Positions 31,483 to 41,913 are shown, numbered from the stretch's first letter. The stretch: DNA of 64,000 nucleotides from Morganella psychrotolerans (GCF_001676055.1 NZ_LZEX01000034.1:248001-312000), one strand, 5' to 3'. The notes: generated by a model from the sequence alone, not told the origin. Program-made: numbers and translations.

Positions 31483-32523
31483 ATGACAAAAATACTGAAA
31501 GTGGGTCTGGTAGGATACGGTTTTGCCGGAAAAACATTCCATGCACCGTTTATTGTGAATAATGCCAATATGGAACTGGTGAAAGTTGCCAGCAGTGACG
31601 CGCAGAAGGTTCATGCGGATTATCCGGATGTACAGGTTGTCGCCACCCCGGAGGCGATATTTGCCGACCCGTCCATTGATTTGGTTGTTATTCCGACTCC
31701 GAATGACACGCATTTTCCGCTGGCGCAGATGGCGCTGGCAGCCGGGAAACATGTGGTGGTGGATAAGCCCTTTACCCTGACATCCGAAGATGCCTTTTTG
31801 CTGGCAAAACAGGCTGATGAGGCAGGATTGGTGCTGTCTGTCTATCATAACCGCCGCTTTGATTCAGGCTATCTGACACTTAAATCTCTGTTTGAAAGTA
31901 AAAAACTCGGCGATATCAAATACTTTGAAATTCATTTTGACCGCTACCGTCCTCAGCCACAGAAACGCTGGCGTGAAGCGGCCGCATTGGGCAGTGGTAT
32001 CTGGTACGATCTCGGTTCACACCTGATTGATCAGGCGCTGCAATTTTTCGGCAAGCCGGATGCAATAACGGCTGATCTCGGTATGATCCGCCCGGGCGCG
32101 GAAGCGGTCGATTATTTCCATGCACAGCTGCATTATCCGGACGTGAAAGTCATTCTTCACGCGACGACAGTGGCAGCAGCAGAATCGCCGGTGTATGTCG
32201 TACACGGCATGAACGGTAGCTATGTAAAATACGGATTGGATCCGCAGGAAAATGCCCTGAAAGCCGGAGAAATGCCGGTTGGTATTAACTGGGGCCATGA
32301 CAGCAGAGACGGAAAAGTGACACTGTCACCTGACGGCATTGAATTGATAACCGATACCTATCCGAACAAAGCCGGGCATTACGGGCGTTATTACGCCGAA
32401 GTGGCTGAAGCGATTCTGAATAACGGGCCAAACCCGGTAACGGCGGCAGAAGGTGCTGAAGTGATCCGGATTATTGAGGCCGGAATGGAATCTCATAAAA
32501 CAAAACGGACGGTGGCGCTGTAA
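31483..32523 (+). CDS. ydgJ: YdgJ, Gfo/Idh/MocA-family oxidoreductase
   Basis: NAD(P)-dependent oxidoreductase of unknown substrate, 346 residues as in E. coli. The Rossmann motif GLVGYGFAGKTFHAP is at the N-terminus and EKP-type VVDKPFTLT is at about residue 95. CGGAG lies six bases before the ATG at 31483; the GTG one codon earlier is less well placed. It is divergent from rsxA. Confidence 0.94.
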   Translation: MTKILKVGLVGYGFAGKTFHAPFIVNNANMELVKVASSDAQKVHADYPDVQVVATPEAIFADPSIDLVVIPTPNDTHFPLAQMALAAGKHVVVDKPFTLTSEDAFLLAKQADEAGLVLSVYHNRRFDSGYLTLKSLFESKKLGDIKYFEIHFDRYRPQPQKRWREAAALGSGIWYDLGSHLIDQALQFFGKPDAITADLGMIRPGAEAVDYFHAQLHYPDVKVILHATTVAAAESPVYVVHGMNGSYVKYGLDPQENALKAGEMPVGINWGHDSRDGKVTLSPDGIELITDTYPNKAGHYGRYYAEVAEAILNNGPNPVTAAEGAEVIRIIEAGMESHKTKRTVAL

Positions 32524-32538
32524 TCAGCGCACCTGGTA

Positions 32539-32584
32539 TATACCCAACGTCATTCAAGATGCAGGCCGAATGAATAAGGGTATA
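32539..32584 (-). repeat. ERIC-like repeat, minimal deleted copy 5
   Basis: 46 bases with only the outer arms of the repeat: TATACCCAACGTCATTCAAG joined to GAATGAATAAGGGTATA. The complete central part is missing, leaving a near-perfect hairpin. It lies between ydgJ and yfeH. Confidence 0.75.
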
Positions 32585-32608
32585 GTTCAGATAAAAAGTG
32601 AATAACCT

Positions 32609-33598
32609 ATGACAAACTGGTGGCAGAAACTGCGGTTAGATCCGTTCCTGGTTATTATGATCACAGTGGTCATTTTAGCCTCTCTTTTTCCGGCAACGGG
32701 TAATATTGCCACCGGATTCCGCTATCTGACCACTGCCGCGATTGCGTTATTGTTCTTTTTTCATGGCGCCAAACTCTCACGGGACGCGATTGTGACCGGT
32801 ATGGGACATTGGCGCCTGCATCTGATGGTGTTCAGCAGTACCTTTATTCTGTTCCCGGTTCTGGGGCTGGGTTTGAGTTTCCTGGTGCCGGAGTGGATGT
32901 CGCCGGCTATTTACATGGGCTTCTTATACTTATGTGCCTTACCGGCAACAGTACAATCGGCTATTGCTTTTACCTCTGTTGCGGGGGGAAATGTGGCGGC
33001 GGCGATTTGCAGTGCTTCCGCATCCAGTATCCTCGGTGTTTTTTTATCACCGGTCATTATCGGTTTTATGATGGAAACACAGGGTGCGCATGACCTTGAT
33101 ACCTTTGGCGCGATCAAGTCCATTTTACTGCAACTGATGCTGCCGTTTGTTGTCGGGCATCTTTCCCGCCCGCTGATTGGCAAATGGGTGGATCGCAACA
33201 AAAAAATCATCAATAAAACAGACCGGACATCTATTTTGCTGGTGGTGTATGTCGCATTCAGTGAAGCGGTTGCGGAAGGCATCTGGCAGAAAATTGATGC
33301 GATGTCCATTTTGCAGATTGCGGTTGTTTCCTGTGTATTACTGGCGATAGTGCTGGTGATTAATGTGTATGGCTCGCGCTGGCTCGGTTTTAATAAAGAA
33401 GATGAGATAACCATTGTGTTCTGCGGATCGAAAAAGAGTCTCGCAAACGGTGTGCCGATGGCAAATGTGATGTTCCCGCCTGCGGTGGTGGGGATCCTGG
33501 TTCTGCCATTGATGCTGTTTCATCAGATCCAGCTGATGGTCTGTGCGGTGATGGCAGCGCGCTATGCCCGCCGCAGCAAGGTTCACAAACAGGAGTAA
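32609..33598 (+). CDS. yfeH: YfeH, sodium/bile-acid symporter family membrane protein
   Basis: Polytopic inner-membrane protein of the SBF-like family, 329 residues with about nine to ten helices. Family segments FFFHGAKLSRDAI, LCALPATVQSAIAFTSVAGGNVAAA and FCGSKKSLANGVPMANVMFPP match E. coli YfeH, whose substrate is unknown. In E. coli yfeH lies elsewhere, so its place beside ydgJ is a local rearrangement. The next gene starts two bases after its stop. Confidence 0.9.
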   Translation: MTNWWQKLRLDPFLVIMITVVILASLFPATGNIATGFRYLTTAAIALLFFFHGAKLSRDAIVTGMGHWRLHLMVFSSTFILFPVLGLGLSFLVPEWMSPAIYMGFLYLCALPATVQSAIAFTSVAGGNVAAAICSASASSILGVFLSPVIIGFMMETQGAHDLDTFGAIKSILLQLMLPFVVGHLSRPLIGKWVDRNKKIINKTDRTSILLVVYVAFSEAVAEGIWQKIDAMSILQIAVVSCVLLAIVLVINVYGSRWLGFNKEDEITIVFCGSKKSLANGVPMANVMFPPAVVGILVLPLMLFHQIQLMVCAVMAARYARRSKVHKQE

Positions 33599-33600
33599 TT

Positions 33601-34725
33601 ATGATGCGTTTGGTGGCAGGATGCCTGTTTCTTTTTTTTATCAGCCTGTTTGCCCGTGCGGATGGTCAGCCGCTGCCTGAACTGAAGCGGGAGCGGGTGA
33701 TTGACAGTGCGGGAATTCTGACCGGTTCTCAGTTTTCTCAGCTTAACCGGCAACTTTCTGATTTTGAACAACAGCGGGGTGACGGTACACAGTTTGTGGT
33801 ATTTATCATATCCTCGACAAACGGTGAGGATATCGACGCGTTTGCACTCCGTGCATTTAATACATGGAAAATTGGTAAAAAAGCACGGAATAACGGATTA
33901 TTGCTGGTTGTATCGGTTGATGATCGCAAACTGCGTTTTGAAGTCGGTTACGGCCTGGAAAGTATCCTGCCTGATGTCGTCGCAGGGCGTATCATCCGCT
34001 ACCGCATCACGCCTGAATTTAAAAATGGCAATTATTATGCTGGTATTGAAGCCGGCGTAACAGATGTAATTTCGGTGATTAACGGCAATGAACCTGAGTA
34101 TATTCAGTCAAATAATCAGGCTACAGAAGAACTGAAATTAAAACGATTACCGGTTATTTATCTGTTTACCTTTTTGATAATGTATTTTTGGTTATTATTT
34201 TCAGGAACCCGCCGTCGTAAGAAACAAATTCAGCAAGAAATTAATATGCTGACAACAGATCCTGTAAAAAGAAAAGGTAAGGATAAACGTGCAGCAGAAC
34301 GCTCTGAGCGCATTTATCTGAAGCGATTAACCGCCATCTTAAAACATAAATATATTTATCCGCGTTTTCCGGGGCTATTTATCAGTGTGATGTTTTATTC
34401 CGTGATTATATTTCTGGTTACGCGCCTTGTGATTGAAGAAACCAGTGACACGGACGCTGTTTTTATGAGCAGTATGGTACTGGTTGTTATCAATGTATTT
34501 GTATCACCGGTAATATTTCTTTTTCTGCATGCGCTGATCCCAGGTTACCGTATTCAAAGTGCGGAAATGCAAAAGATATACGGTGACAGCAATGCGGGAA
34601 GTACCTCGTTTTCATACAGCTCAGGCAGCTCTGGCAGCTCAGGTTCCGGCGGCGGAGGAAGCAGTTCATCTTCGGGAGGCGGAGGCGGCTCCAGTGGTGG
34701 TGGCGGAGCTTCAGGCAGTTGGTAA
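33601..34725 (+). CDS. TPM-domain membrane protein (YgcG-like)
   Basis: 374 residues. A signal peptide (about 1-20, ARA/DGQP) leads to a periplasmic TPM domain at about 35-160 with RVIDSAGILTGSQFSQLNRQL, ALRAFNTWKIGKKARNNGLLL and FEVGYGLESILPDVVAGRI. After that come three hydrophobic segments (about residues 180-200, 258-280, 290-315) and a Gly/Ser-rich tail of about 45 residues. TPM domains occur in thylakoid phosphatase TLP18.3 and in photosystem assembly proteins; bacterial roles are poorly known. AGGAG overlaps the yfeH stop, so the two genes form a unit. Confidence 0.85.
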   Translation: MMRLVAGCLFLFFISLFARADGQPLPELKRERVIDSAGILTGSQFSQLNRQLSDFEQQRGDGTQFVVFIISSTNGEDIDAFALRAFNTWKIGKKARNNGLLLVVSVDDRKLRFEVGYGLESILPDVVAGRIIRYRITPEFKNGNYYAGIEAGVTDVISVINGNEPEYIQSNNQATEELKLKRLPVIYLFTFLIMYFWLLFSGTRRRKKQIQQEINMLTTDPVKRKGKDKRAAERSERIYLKRLTAILKHKYIYPRFPGLFISVMFYSVIIFLVTRLVIEETSDTDAVFMSSMVLVVINVFVSPVIFLFLHALIPGYRIQSAEMQKIYGDSNAGSTSFSYSSGSSGSSGSGGGGSSSSSGGGGGSSGGGGASGSW

Positions 34726-34726
34726 T

Positions 34727-34762
34727 AAAAAACCGCCGCATACAGAATGCGGCGGTTTTTAA
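34727..34762. terminator. Bidirectional terminator between TPM gene and add
   Basis: AAAAAACCGCCGCAT and ATGCGGCGGTTTTT arms with a CAGA loop. It lies between convergent genes. Confidence 0.92.
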
Positions 34763-34782
34763 ATCAGATAAAAAGCAGGGGA

Positions 34783-35799
34783 TTATTCGCCGCGTTGTAC
34801 CGCTATCCGGCGCAGTTCGGTTTTCTCTTGTTCAGAAAGAAAGGCAATATCCAGCCCGTTAATCTGTGCCTGCTCAATTTCCGCACGTGTCAGACCGGCA
34901 GCCGGTGCCGCGACATTATATTCATACGCAATTTCAATGCCTTCGACGGCAGGGTCATCCGTATTAATGGTTGCAGGAATACCGTGAGCCAGAAACTGTT
35001 TCAGCGGGTGTGCGGCGAGAGACGCCACTGTGCTGGTCTGGATATTGGATGTCAGACACGATTCCATACCAATGCGGTGCTCTGCCAGGTAATCCATCAG
35101 CGCGGGGTCTTCAATAGCCATCACACCATGCCCGATGCGTTGTGCACCGAGGTCACGGATAGCCTGCCAGATACTGGCGGCACCGGCAGCTTCACCGGCG
35201 TGAGCGGTGATCGCCCAGCCTGCATCACGGGCTTTGCGGAAATGATCTGTAAACAGGTCACCCGGATAGCCTGATTCATCACCGGCAATATCCAGTGCAA
35301 CAATACGCTCACGATGAGCAAGCAGCGCATTCAACTCAGTATGACAGGCATCGGTGCCAAAAGTACGGCTGAGTATACCAATCATATTGATGCGCACAGC
35401 GCTGTTACGCGCCACTGAATTCACACCATCCAGCACCGCTTCTACCACACCTTCAACCGGCAGTTTATGTTTCATCGCCATATAATACGGAGAGAAACGC
35501 AGCTCGGCATAATCAATCCCTGCGTCTATTGCATCCTGAACGTTTTCTGCCGCGACACAGTGACAGGCATCCAGATCCGCGAGAACAGAAACTCCCCAGT
35601 CCAGTTTTGCCAGAAATTGCACCAGGTCCGGCTCGTTGCTCATCACCTGAACATGAGGGCGCAGAGCGTCCGGCTCATAAGCCGGTAATGGCAGATTGTG
35701 TTGGCGGGCAAGGCTGATAATAGTGGAAAGGCGGATATTACCATCGAGATGACGGTGGAGATCAGTGAGGGGAAGTGACCGGTTAATCATCATAATCAA
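34783..35799 (-). CDS. add: Adenosine deaminase Add
   Basis: Deaminates adenosine and deoxyadenosine to inosine compounds. 338 residues against 333 in E. coli. Zinc and catalytic residues are in LHRHLDGN near residue 15, [26 protein letters not shown] and NTDDPAVEG. It is read after the ydgA terminator with its own start; no operon partner. Confidence 0.97.
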   Translation of the reverse strand: MIMMINRSLPLTDLHRHLDGNIRLSTIISLARQHNLPLPAYEPDALRPHVQVMSNEPDLVQFLAKLDWGVSVLADLDACHCVAAENVQDAIDAGIDYAELRFSPYYMAMKHKLPVEGVVEAVLDGVNSVARNSAVRINMIGILSRTFGTDACHTELNALLAHRERIVALDIAGDESGYPGDLFTDHFRKARDAGWAITAHAGEAAGAASIWQAIRDLGAQRIGHGVMAIEDPALMDYLAEHRIGMESCLTSNIQTSTVASLAAHPLKQFLAHGIPATINTDDPAVEGIEIAYEYNVAAPAAGLTRAEIEQAQINGLDIAFLSEQEKTELRRIAVQRGE

Positions 35800-35815
35800 T
35801 GTTCCTTACAGATAA

Positions 35816-35845
35816 TAAAAAAGCCGGTCAGGTGACCGGCTTTTA
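35816..35845 (-). terminator. ydgA terminator
   Basis: AAAAGCCGGTCA and TGACCGGCTTTT arms. On the minus strand it is followed by a T-run, 30 bases after the ydgA stop and just before add. Confidence 0.87.
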
Positions 35846-35873
35846 CTGAATCAACTAATGATAAAGAATAATA

Positions 35874-37470
35874 TTACTGCGCAGCAGGTACAGCATCTGC
35901 AGCTGGTGCTGCAGTGTCTGCCGCCGGCTCTTCACCGATAGTAATATCTTCTTCAATGACGTCGCCGTCAGCATTCATTTCGACAGGCTCTTCGTTATAG
36001 CCTTCGTCACTGTTATCACTCAGCATACCGTATTGGTCGTATTTTGTGAGGAATTCAGCAACAGTATATTTCTTACCGTTGAAATCAATATTGTTATTGC
36101 TGTATTTCAGATCCATGGCGATGTTTTTGTCGGTTACTTTAACCACTTCCATCATGGCACCCATGCTGGCCATCTGAGCAACACCTTGTTCACCTTGTTC
36201 TTTGGCTTCTTTCACACCCATACCTTGTGACTGCATGGCAACAGCCACGAAATCAGTCAGCATTGATTTTGACAGATCCATATTGAACGCAAAATCTTTA
36301 ACCAGAACCGGCAGGATTTTTTCAAAGCTGCCACTGTGTTCCAGGGATTTAAAGTTTTCCTGGGTCAGAGGATTAAAGGTCATGCTGAAGTTGATTTTTG
36401 ACTCGCCGCCGCTGTTTTTCCAGCTCAGCGGGGAGATAGCAAATGACGGGCTGTGTTTGAAGAGCGCGAGTGCGTTGGTCTTCATTTTCTCGTCCAGCGC
36501 GTCCATTTTGCTTTCATCAAAGTTTTCGGTATACATGGAATCACTCATCTGAGAGTATTCTTCCATTGATGCCATCAATGTATTTGCTGCAGTAGCATCC
36601 AGATCTTTCAGTGCACCTTTCAGAGTGATGCCACCGAGGTCGATATCACGATAGCTCAGTGAACCCAGGCTGTAATCGATATCCGCACTCATTTTGTTGT
36701 CTTTGACGCCGGACGTACCGTTCATCTTCAGATCTTTCAATGTAACGTTATCGCTGTAATTAACAACAACCAACTCTTTCATCGACAGATTCTGGTCGCC
36801 CAGATAGAAGAAGCTGTCACCGGATTTGCTTACATCGCTGTCGAATGACAGGCCGCGCATCACCAGGCTTTCACGCTCACCTTTGCGGTAAGTCAGTTCA
36901 TTGCTGCTGCCGTTGCCTTTCACATTTTTAAATTCTTTATCGAATTTAACGTTCAGGTCTGCACCGGAGAATGCCAGTTCTTCACCGTCTTTTTTGTAAT
37001 CGATTTTGCTGACAGCAAGGTCGATATCAAAATTCTGGTCGTAACCGATACGGGTGTCCAGCGCAACAGGGGATTTACCGCCGGTCATATCAAATGCCGG
37101 TTTGGTGCTTTCGCTGTTTTCCAGTTCAGAATGGATTGACGCCATGTTTGGCGAAAGAACCATTTTTTTTCAGCTGAGACAGCGGGAACGGACCGTGGTC
37201 AATTTTGTTAACAATAACTAACTGGTCTTTGGCGTTGTTTCCTTCACCCTGAAGAACCAGTTTAACGTCAGAACTGAAAATACCGCGTGAAAAATCTTTT
37301 GCAGTCAGAGTAATCTGAGCATCAGGATATTTATCCTTGATCAGTTGGTTTGCTTTGGCAACGTACTGTTCCAGGTTTGCTTCGATTGTTTTACCGGTCT
37401 GCCATGAAGCAACACCCCAAGCTGCGCCTAAAGCAACAATAACGCCAACAGCAACTAACGACTTTTTCAT
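35874..37470 (-). CDS. ydgA: YdgA, DUF945 family protein, frameshifted in this sequence
   Basis: Inner-membrane-anchored periplasmic protein of unknown function; E. coli YdgA forms dimers in the inner membrane. The reading starts MKKSLVAVGVIVALGAAWGV at 37470 and breaks at an eight-base T-run on the plus strand (37163-37170, A8 on the coding strand). The first frame gives DHGPFPLSQLKK then a wrong tail; the correct continuation MVLSPNMASIHSELEN reads in the other frame to 35874. With seven A the protein would be 531 residues and colinear with E. coli YdgA. The same kind of error is seen in topA. The C-terminus is rich in acidic residues and Ala/Pro. Confidence 0.9.
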
Positions 37471-37576
37471 AGAGAAATCCATCCTTTATATGCGATTCAA
37501 TTTGCAGGTTTTCGCACGGTATCAAATTAACGGGCAGCTTACAGAGCAAACTGTCCGGGAGAAATCAGAGAAATAC

Positions 37577-38752
37577 TTACAGCGTATTATAAACGCGGGC
37601 AATGATTCCTTCACCATCTATTTCAATTTTTCTTTCTGTAGCAGGGATAAAAGTTGATTCCCCTTCAATAACTCTTAAAGTCGCTGTTTTGGTAGTGATA
37701 ACCACCTGACCTTTCACGCAAAAAAGGATATTAGCGCTATTATTATCCAGGGTTATTTTTTGGTCATTTAGTTTAATTACAGAAAAAGAGAAATCATCGA
37801 CCGGAACCGGGAAAATATCACAGCCATTCACTGTGTGTGGCGACATAAATAAGCTTTTTACCGGTTTCGTAATGAAATCAATATTACTCAGTAATTCTGC
37901 AACATCTATATGCTTTGGTGTCAGTCCTGCGCGCAGCACATTGTCTGAATTTGCCATGACTTCCAGTGCCGTTCCCTCCAGGTAAGCGTGAGGTGTCCGT
38001 GCGTACAGGAACATGGCGTCACCCGGTTTCAGTTCGACAACATTAAGAAGAAGCGGGGTGAATAACCCATTATCTTCAGGGTAGAACTCCGTCATTTTCC
38101 GGATAGTATTCCACGGCTCGCCCCGGCGGCTGTTCAGCGCCGATTTCAGCACACCGATGGCACGGTCTTTTGTTTCGCCGTTCATTGACAGCAACCGGGT
38201 GAACAGTACAGAAAGCTGTTCTTCCGATGGTTCGGCAATAAACAGCGCAATTCCCGGATGAGCCGGCGCCACTTCACTGAGCAGCGAGCAGATCTCCGGC
38301 AGCGGGCGAAAGGCATTCATCGCTTTAAACGGAGTGAGGGCATAAACCAACTCAGGCTTATGATTATCATCCTTATAGTTGCGAACCGGAGAATCAAGAG
38401 GAATACCCGCCAGATTTTCCCGTGCAAACCCGGCTTCTGCCGCGGCTTTGTCAGGATGCACCTGAACAGAAAGCGGCTGGGCGGCACTCAGTACTTTAAA
38501 CAAAAAAGGTAACCTGTGAAAACGGCGGTTTATTGTTTCCCCCAGACAGCCCTGCGGGTCGGCGGCGATATAATCATATAGTGAGCTGACATTACCGTTG
38601 TTATCCGTGACTATTGAGCTGGCTTTGGGGTGTGCGCCCATCCATAATTCGGCCATCGGCTGCTTATCAGGATTCGGGTAGCCGTACATTTCGGTCATCG
38701 CGGTATGACTGCCCCAACTGTAGTATTGCACCTGATTTTGCATTTTTAACAT
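37577..38752 (-). CDS. manA: Mannose-6-phosphate isomerase ManA
   Basis: Zinc-dependent isomerase linking mannose-6-phosphate and fructose-6-phosphate. 391 residues, the E. coli length. The zinc region shows PLSVQVHPDKAAAEAGFARE and HKPELVYALTPFKAM; the conserved VELKPGDAMFLYARTPHAYLEG segment is present. It is divergent from fumC, as E. coli manA lies next to fumA-fumC; fumA is absent here. Confidence 0.97.
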   Translation of the reverse strand: MLKMQNQVQYYSWGSHTAMTEMYGYPNPDKQPMAELWMGAHPKASSIVTDNNGNVSSLYDYIAADPQGCLGETINRRFHRLPFLFKVLSAAQPLSVQVHPDKAAAEAGFARENLAGIPLDSPVRNYKDDNHKPELVYALTPFKAMNAFRPLPEICSLLSEVAPAHPGIALFIAEPSEEQLSVLFTRLLSMNGETKDRAIGVLKSALNSRRGEPWNTIRKMTEFYPEDNGLFTPLLLNVVELKPGDAMFLYARTPHAYLEGTALEVMANSDNVLRAGLTPKHIDVAELLSNIDFITKPVKSLFMSPHTVNGCDIFPVPVDDFSFSVIKLNDQKITLDNNSANILFCVKGQVVITTKTATLRVIEGESTFIPATERKIEIDGEGIIARVYNTL

Positions 38753-38925
38753 AGCTTCGCTCTCTTTTTAAACAATTAACAATAAGATAGTAACAATAAA
38801 ACAATAAGTCAGCCCGGATCGCATAATCGGAAATGAATCTGTGGCAAGATGACGGCGTTTTCAGAGTTTATCTGCAACGTCCGGATTTTCAAATTCATTT
38901 TATGTTGTGTGCTAAGGAGAGAGTA

Positions 38926-40320
38926 ATGGCGGTCACCCGTATTGAAAAAGACTCAATGGGCCCTGTTGATGTTCCGGCTGACAAGCTGTGGGGCGCGCAG
39001 ACTCAGCGTTCATTAGAGCATTTCCGTATCTCAGTTGAAAAGATGCCCGCCGACCTGGTCGCGGCACTGGCCATGACAAAAAAAGCGGCTGCGGCAGTCA
39101 ACTGTGATTTGGGTTTGTTGGCGCAGGATCGTGCCGGAGCAATTATTGCGGCGGCAGATGAAGTGCTGGCAGGTAAACATCCCGGTGAATTTCCGCTGGC
39201 GGTCTGGCAGACCGGCTCCGGCACACAAAGTAATATGAATATGAATGAAGTGCTGGCAAACCGCGCCAGTGAAATTCTCGGCGGCAAGCGCGGCAGTGAG
39301 CGCCTGGTTCACCCGAATGATGATGTGAATAAAAGCCAGAGTTCCAACGATGTCTTCCCGACAGCAATGCATGTCGCTGCTGTTATTGCAGTCACTACAC
39401 AACTTATTCCTGAGTTAAAATCCCTGCACAGTGTCCTGGCGAAAAAAGCGGAAGAATTCCGTGATATCGTCAAAATAGGCCGTACACATTTACAGGATGC
39501 AACGCCGCTGACATTAGGTCAGGAAATCTCCGGCTGGGCAGCTATGCTGGAATATAACCGCAAACACCTGGAAAACAGCCTGCCGCACCTGAGCGAGCTG
39601 GCGCTGGGCGGAACAGCGGTCGGCACAGGGCTTAATACACATCCTGAGTATGCTGTTCGTGTGGCGAAAAAAATCGCGGAGCTGTCCGGTCAGCCGTTTG
39701 TAACCTCACCAAACAAATTTGAAGCACTGGCAACCTGTGATGCGTTGGTTCATGCGCATGGTGCACTGAAAGGCCTGGCAGCATCAATGATGAAAATTGC
39801 CAATGATGTCCGCTGGCTCGCATCCGGTCCGCGCTGTGGTATCGGTGAACTGGCTATCCCTGAAAATGAGCCGGGAAGCTCTATCATGCCCGGAAAAGTC
39901 AATCCGACACAGTGTGAAGCAATGACAATGCTCTGTGCTCAGGTGATGGGAAATGATGTTGCTGTTAATATCGGCGGCGCTTCCGGTAACTTTGAGCTGA
40001 ATGTATTCCGCCCGTTGGTTATCCATAATTTCCTGCAATCTGTCCGTCTGCTGGCAGAGGGCATGCGCAGCTTTAATGAGCATTGCGCTGTGGGTATCGA
40101 ACCGGTTCGTGAGCGGATCAGTCAGTTGCTGAATGAATCACTGATGTTGGTTACTGCGCTGAATACTCACATCGGCTACGACAAAGCAGCAGAGATAGCG
40201 AAACAGGCACATAAAGAGGGGCTGACTCTGAAAGCTTCTGCCATGAAGCTGGGTTATCTGACTGAAGCTGAATTTGATGCCTGGGTTCGTCCGGAAGATA
40301 TGGTCGGCAGCCTGAAGTAA
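38926..40320 (+). CDS. fumC: Class II fumarase FumC
   Basis: Iron-independent fumarate hydratase of the TCA cycle. 464 residues from the ATG at 38926, which follows AAGGAGAGAG. An in-frame ATG at 38833 would add 31 unrelated residues. Signatures: [19 protein letters not shown]-type [18 protein letters not shown] and the superfamily motif [17 protein letters not shown]. It lacks the fumA partner that precedes it in E. coli. In E. coli fumC is a SoxS target; no SoxS box was identified here. Confidence 0.97.
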   Translation: MAVTRIEKDSMGPVDVPADKLWGAQTQRSLEHFRISVEKMPADLVAALAMTKKAAAAVNCDLGLLAQDRAGAIIAAADEVLAGKHPGEFPLAVWQTGSGTQSNMNMNEVLANRASEILGGKRGSERLVHPNDDVNKSQSSNDVFPTAMHVAAVIAVTTQLIPELKSLHSVLAKKAEEFRDIVKIGRTHLQDATPLTLGQEISGWAAMLEYNRKHLENSLPHLSELALGGTAVGTGLNTHPEYAVRVAKKIAELSGQPFVTSPNKFEALATCDALVHAHGALKGLAASMMKIANDVRWLASGPRCGIGELAIPENEPGSSIMPGKVNPTQCEAMTMLCAQVMGNDVAVNIGGASGNFELNVFRPLVIHNFLQSVRLLAEGMRSFNEHCAVGIEPVRERISQLLNESLMLVTALNTHIGYDKAAEIAKQAHKEGLTLKASAMKLGYLTEAEFDAWVRPEDMVGSLK

Positions 40321-40350
40321 TCAACTGTATTTTTTAGTATGTCGGGTATA

Positions 40351-40475
40351 TATACTCTAAATAATTCGGGATGCCTGTAGGCGACAAGTTCCGACCGCCG
40401 GGGAGCATACATCAGTATGTGACCCGGCGAGCTGAGTGCAGTCAACACCCGGGCATTCTGAAGTATGACGAGTAT
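40351..40475 (-). repeat. ERIC-like repeat, second subfamily, copy 6
   Basis: About 125 bases from TATACTCTAAATAATTCGGG to GCATTCTGAAGTATGACGAG. It is the same subfamily as copy 4 in the opposite orientation. It lies between convergent fumC and tus. Confidence 0.82.
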
Positions 40476-40516
40476 CCTGATATGGCTCCGTTCTCACACC
40501 TGTCCCATGAATATTC

Positions 40517-41440
40517 TCAGATTATCTCCATAAATAAATGCAGGCGGGGTATTACGGAGATCAGTTTTTTTGCCTGAGGACGGTGGCGCACCTTAATGTT
40601 TCCGGCATCATAATCCGGTAAATCACCGGTAACGGGTCTGTTGTCATCACCATCATAGAACACAATAATCGGTGAGGCGTTTGCATATTGCACCTGCTTT
40701 TGTGCTTCACTGTACCAGACTCTGGCAATCGGCTGGACTTTAACCGGACGTTTGATTTTAAGTACAGCATCCGCCGGGATCTGTTTCAGTGCTGCTATTT
40801 CCGTTGCCAGAAATGCCTGCCACGCTTCCCTGGTATGGGGAGCAACTGCCCGCGGGTTTTGGTAGCGCTCCTCTGTTTGAGCCAGTAATTCGTCACGATC
40901 CACTTTTTGGATGATATGTTTGTTCGCCCAGCCAAAGCGCACTGTATCGGGAGAAGTCACTGACTGGATCTGACGATAAGCATTTAATGTAATCAATCCT
41001 TTGATTTGATTATGAACAAATTCAAAACGCTGTGTTTTATTGACTCCGGATGTTTCAGTCACTATTGTTGCCAACTGCTTTTTCAGGGTATTAATATCAT
41101 CGAGTTGTTGCTTAACCTGCCGCTGTTCAGCACGGGGAAGGGGAACCAGTATGACACCGGGCAGACGTACCGCCGATTTACTGCTGATATTGTGGTCATT
41201 ATCAAAAATAAACAGCCGCTGATAATGCGCTAATGCCATATTTGTTGCAGATTCTCCGGAGACGGGAATAACAGAGACAGAGGTAATCTCTTCATTTTCC
41301 TTACCTTTTAATATGTCCGGCAACTGATACACCTGAGCCTGAATTCCCAGCGTTTGGCTGAGTGTCAGGCAGAAGGTATTCAACATATTCTCAAGCTGTT
41401 CAAAACAGGATGTCAGTGACATTTTGGCATCATATCGCAT
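40517..41440 (-). CDS. tus: Replication terminus site-binding protein Tus
   Basis: Binds Ter sites and arrests DnaB at replication forks moving in one direction. 307 residues against 309 in E. coli. Family blocks include SSKSAVRLPGVILVPL, RFGWANKHIIQKVDRDELLAQ, the interdomain DNA-binding strand AVLKIKRPVKVQPIARVWY with QKQVQYA, and the C-terminal PRLHLFM. The upstream MRYDAKMS offers a second Met at residue 7. A Ter site lies 11 bases upstream, as TerB does in E. coli, so Tus should repress itself. Confidence 0.97.
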   Translation of the reverse strand: MRYDAKMSLTSCFEQLENMLNTFCLTLSQTLGIQAQVYQLPDILKGKENEEITSVSVIPVSGESATNMALAHYQRLFIFDNDHNISSKSAVRLPGVILVPLPRAEQRQVKQQLDDINTLKKQLATIVTETSGVNKTQRFEFVHNQIKGLITLNAYRQIQSVTSPDTVRFGWANKHIIQKVDRDELLAQTEERYQNPRAVAPHTREAWQAFLATEIAALKQIPADAVLKIKRPVKVQPIARVWYSEAQKQVQYANASPIIVFYDGDDNRPVTGDLPDYDAGNIKVRHRPQAKKLISVIPRLHLFMEII

Positions 41441-41450
41441 CGGATCCGCC

Positions 41451-41473
41451 TATTTAGTTACAACATACAACTT
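41451..41473 (-). other. Replication termination (Ter) site
   Basis: The minus strand reads GTATGTTGTAACTAAA, identical over 16 bases to the core of E. coli TerB. The G at Ter position 6, whose partner C locks into Tus, is conserved. Position and orientation relative to tus match TerB/tus. By the E. coli polarity, forks moving toward lower coordinates would be arrested here and forks moving up would pass. Confidence 0.93.
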
Positions 41474-41696
41474 ATGTTTATCATCAGACTACTTTAGCAT
41501 TCTGCTTTATACAAGGATAAAATTCACTCTACAGGTTGAAAAGGGTGCTTTAAATACAAATTGGTGGTCATTGGTGTGGGGTGTTGATTTATGTGGCAGT
41601 ATTGCGGACATAAACTAAAATCACCATTAACCCGATAATTAAATACCGAGGTAATGGTGGATGTTGGTTTGGTATAATACGATATATTTTACCCGC

Positions 41697-41822
41697 TATA
41701 CCCTTATTCATTCAAACCGCAGGTTCGTTGGCGGCATGAAGCCAGCCGGGTCACATACTTATGTATGCTCTCCGTCTGTCTTCCTTTGCCGCCTTCCTGC
41801 ATCTTGAATGACGTTGGGTATA
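41697..41822 (+). repeat. ERIC-like palindromic repeat, full length, copy 7
   Basis: About 126 bases from TATACCCTTATTCATTCAAA to GAATGACGTTGGGTATA, first subfamily, same orientation as copy 1. The other sequence between the Ter site and 41914 holds no gene that I can see. Confidence 0.85.
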
Positions 41823-41913
41823 TATCAGTAGTCAAGCAGTAGCCAAAATTCGGAATTATTTATTCTTTACCGAAAGATAACCCGAAATAATATATCGCAG
41901 GTGAGTGTTTTCA

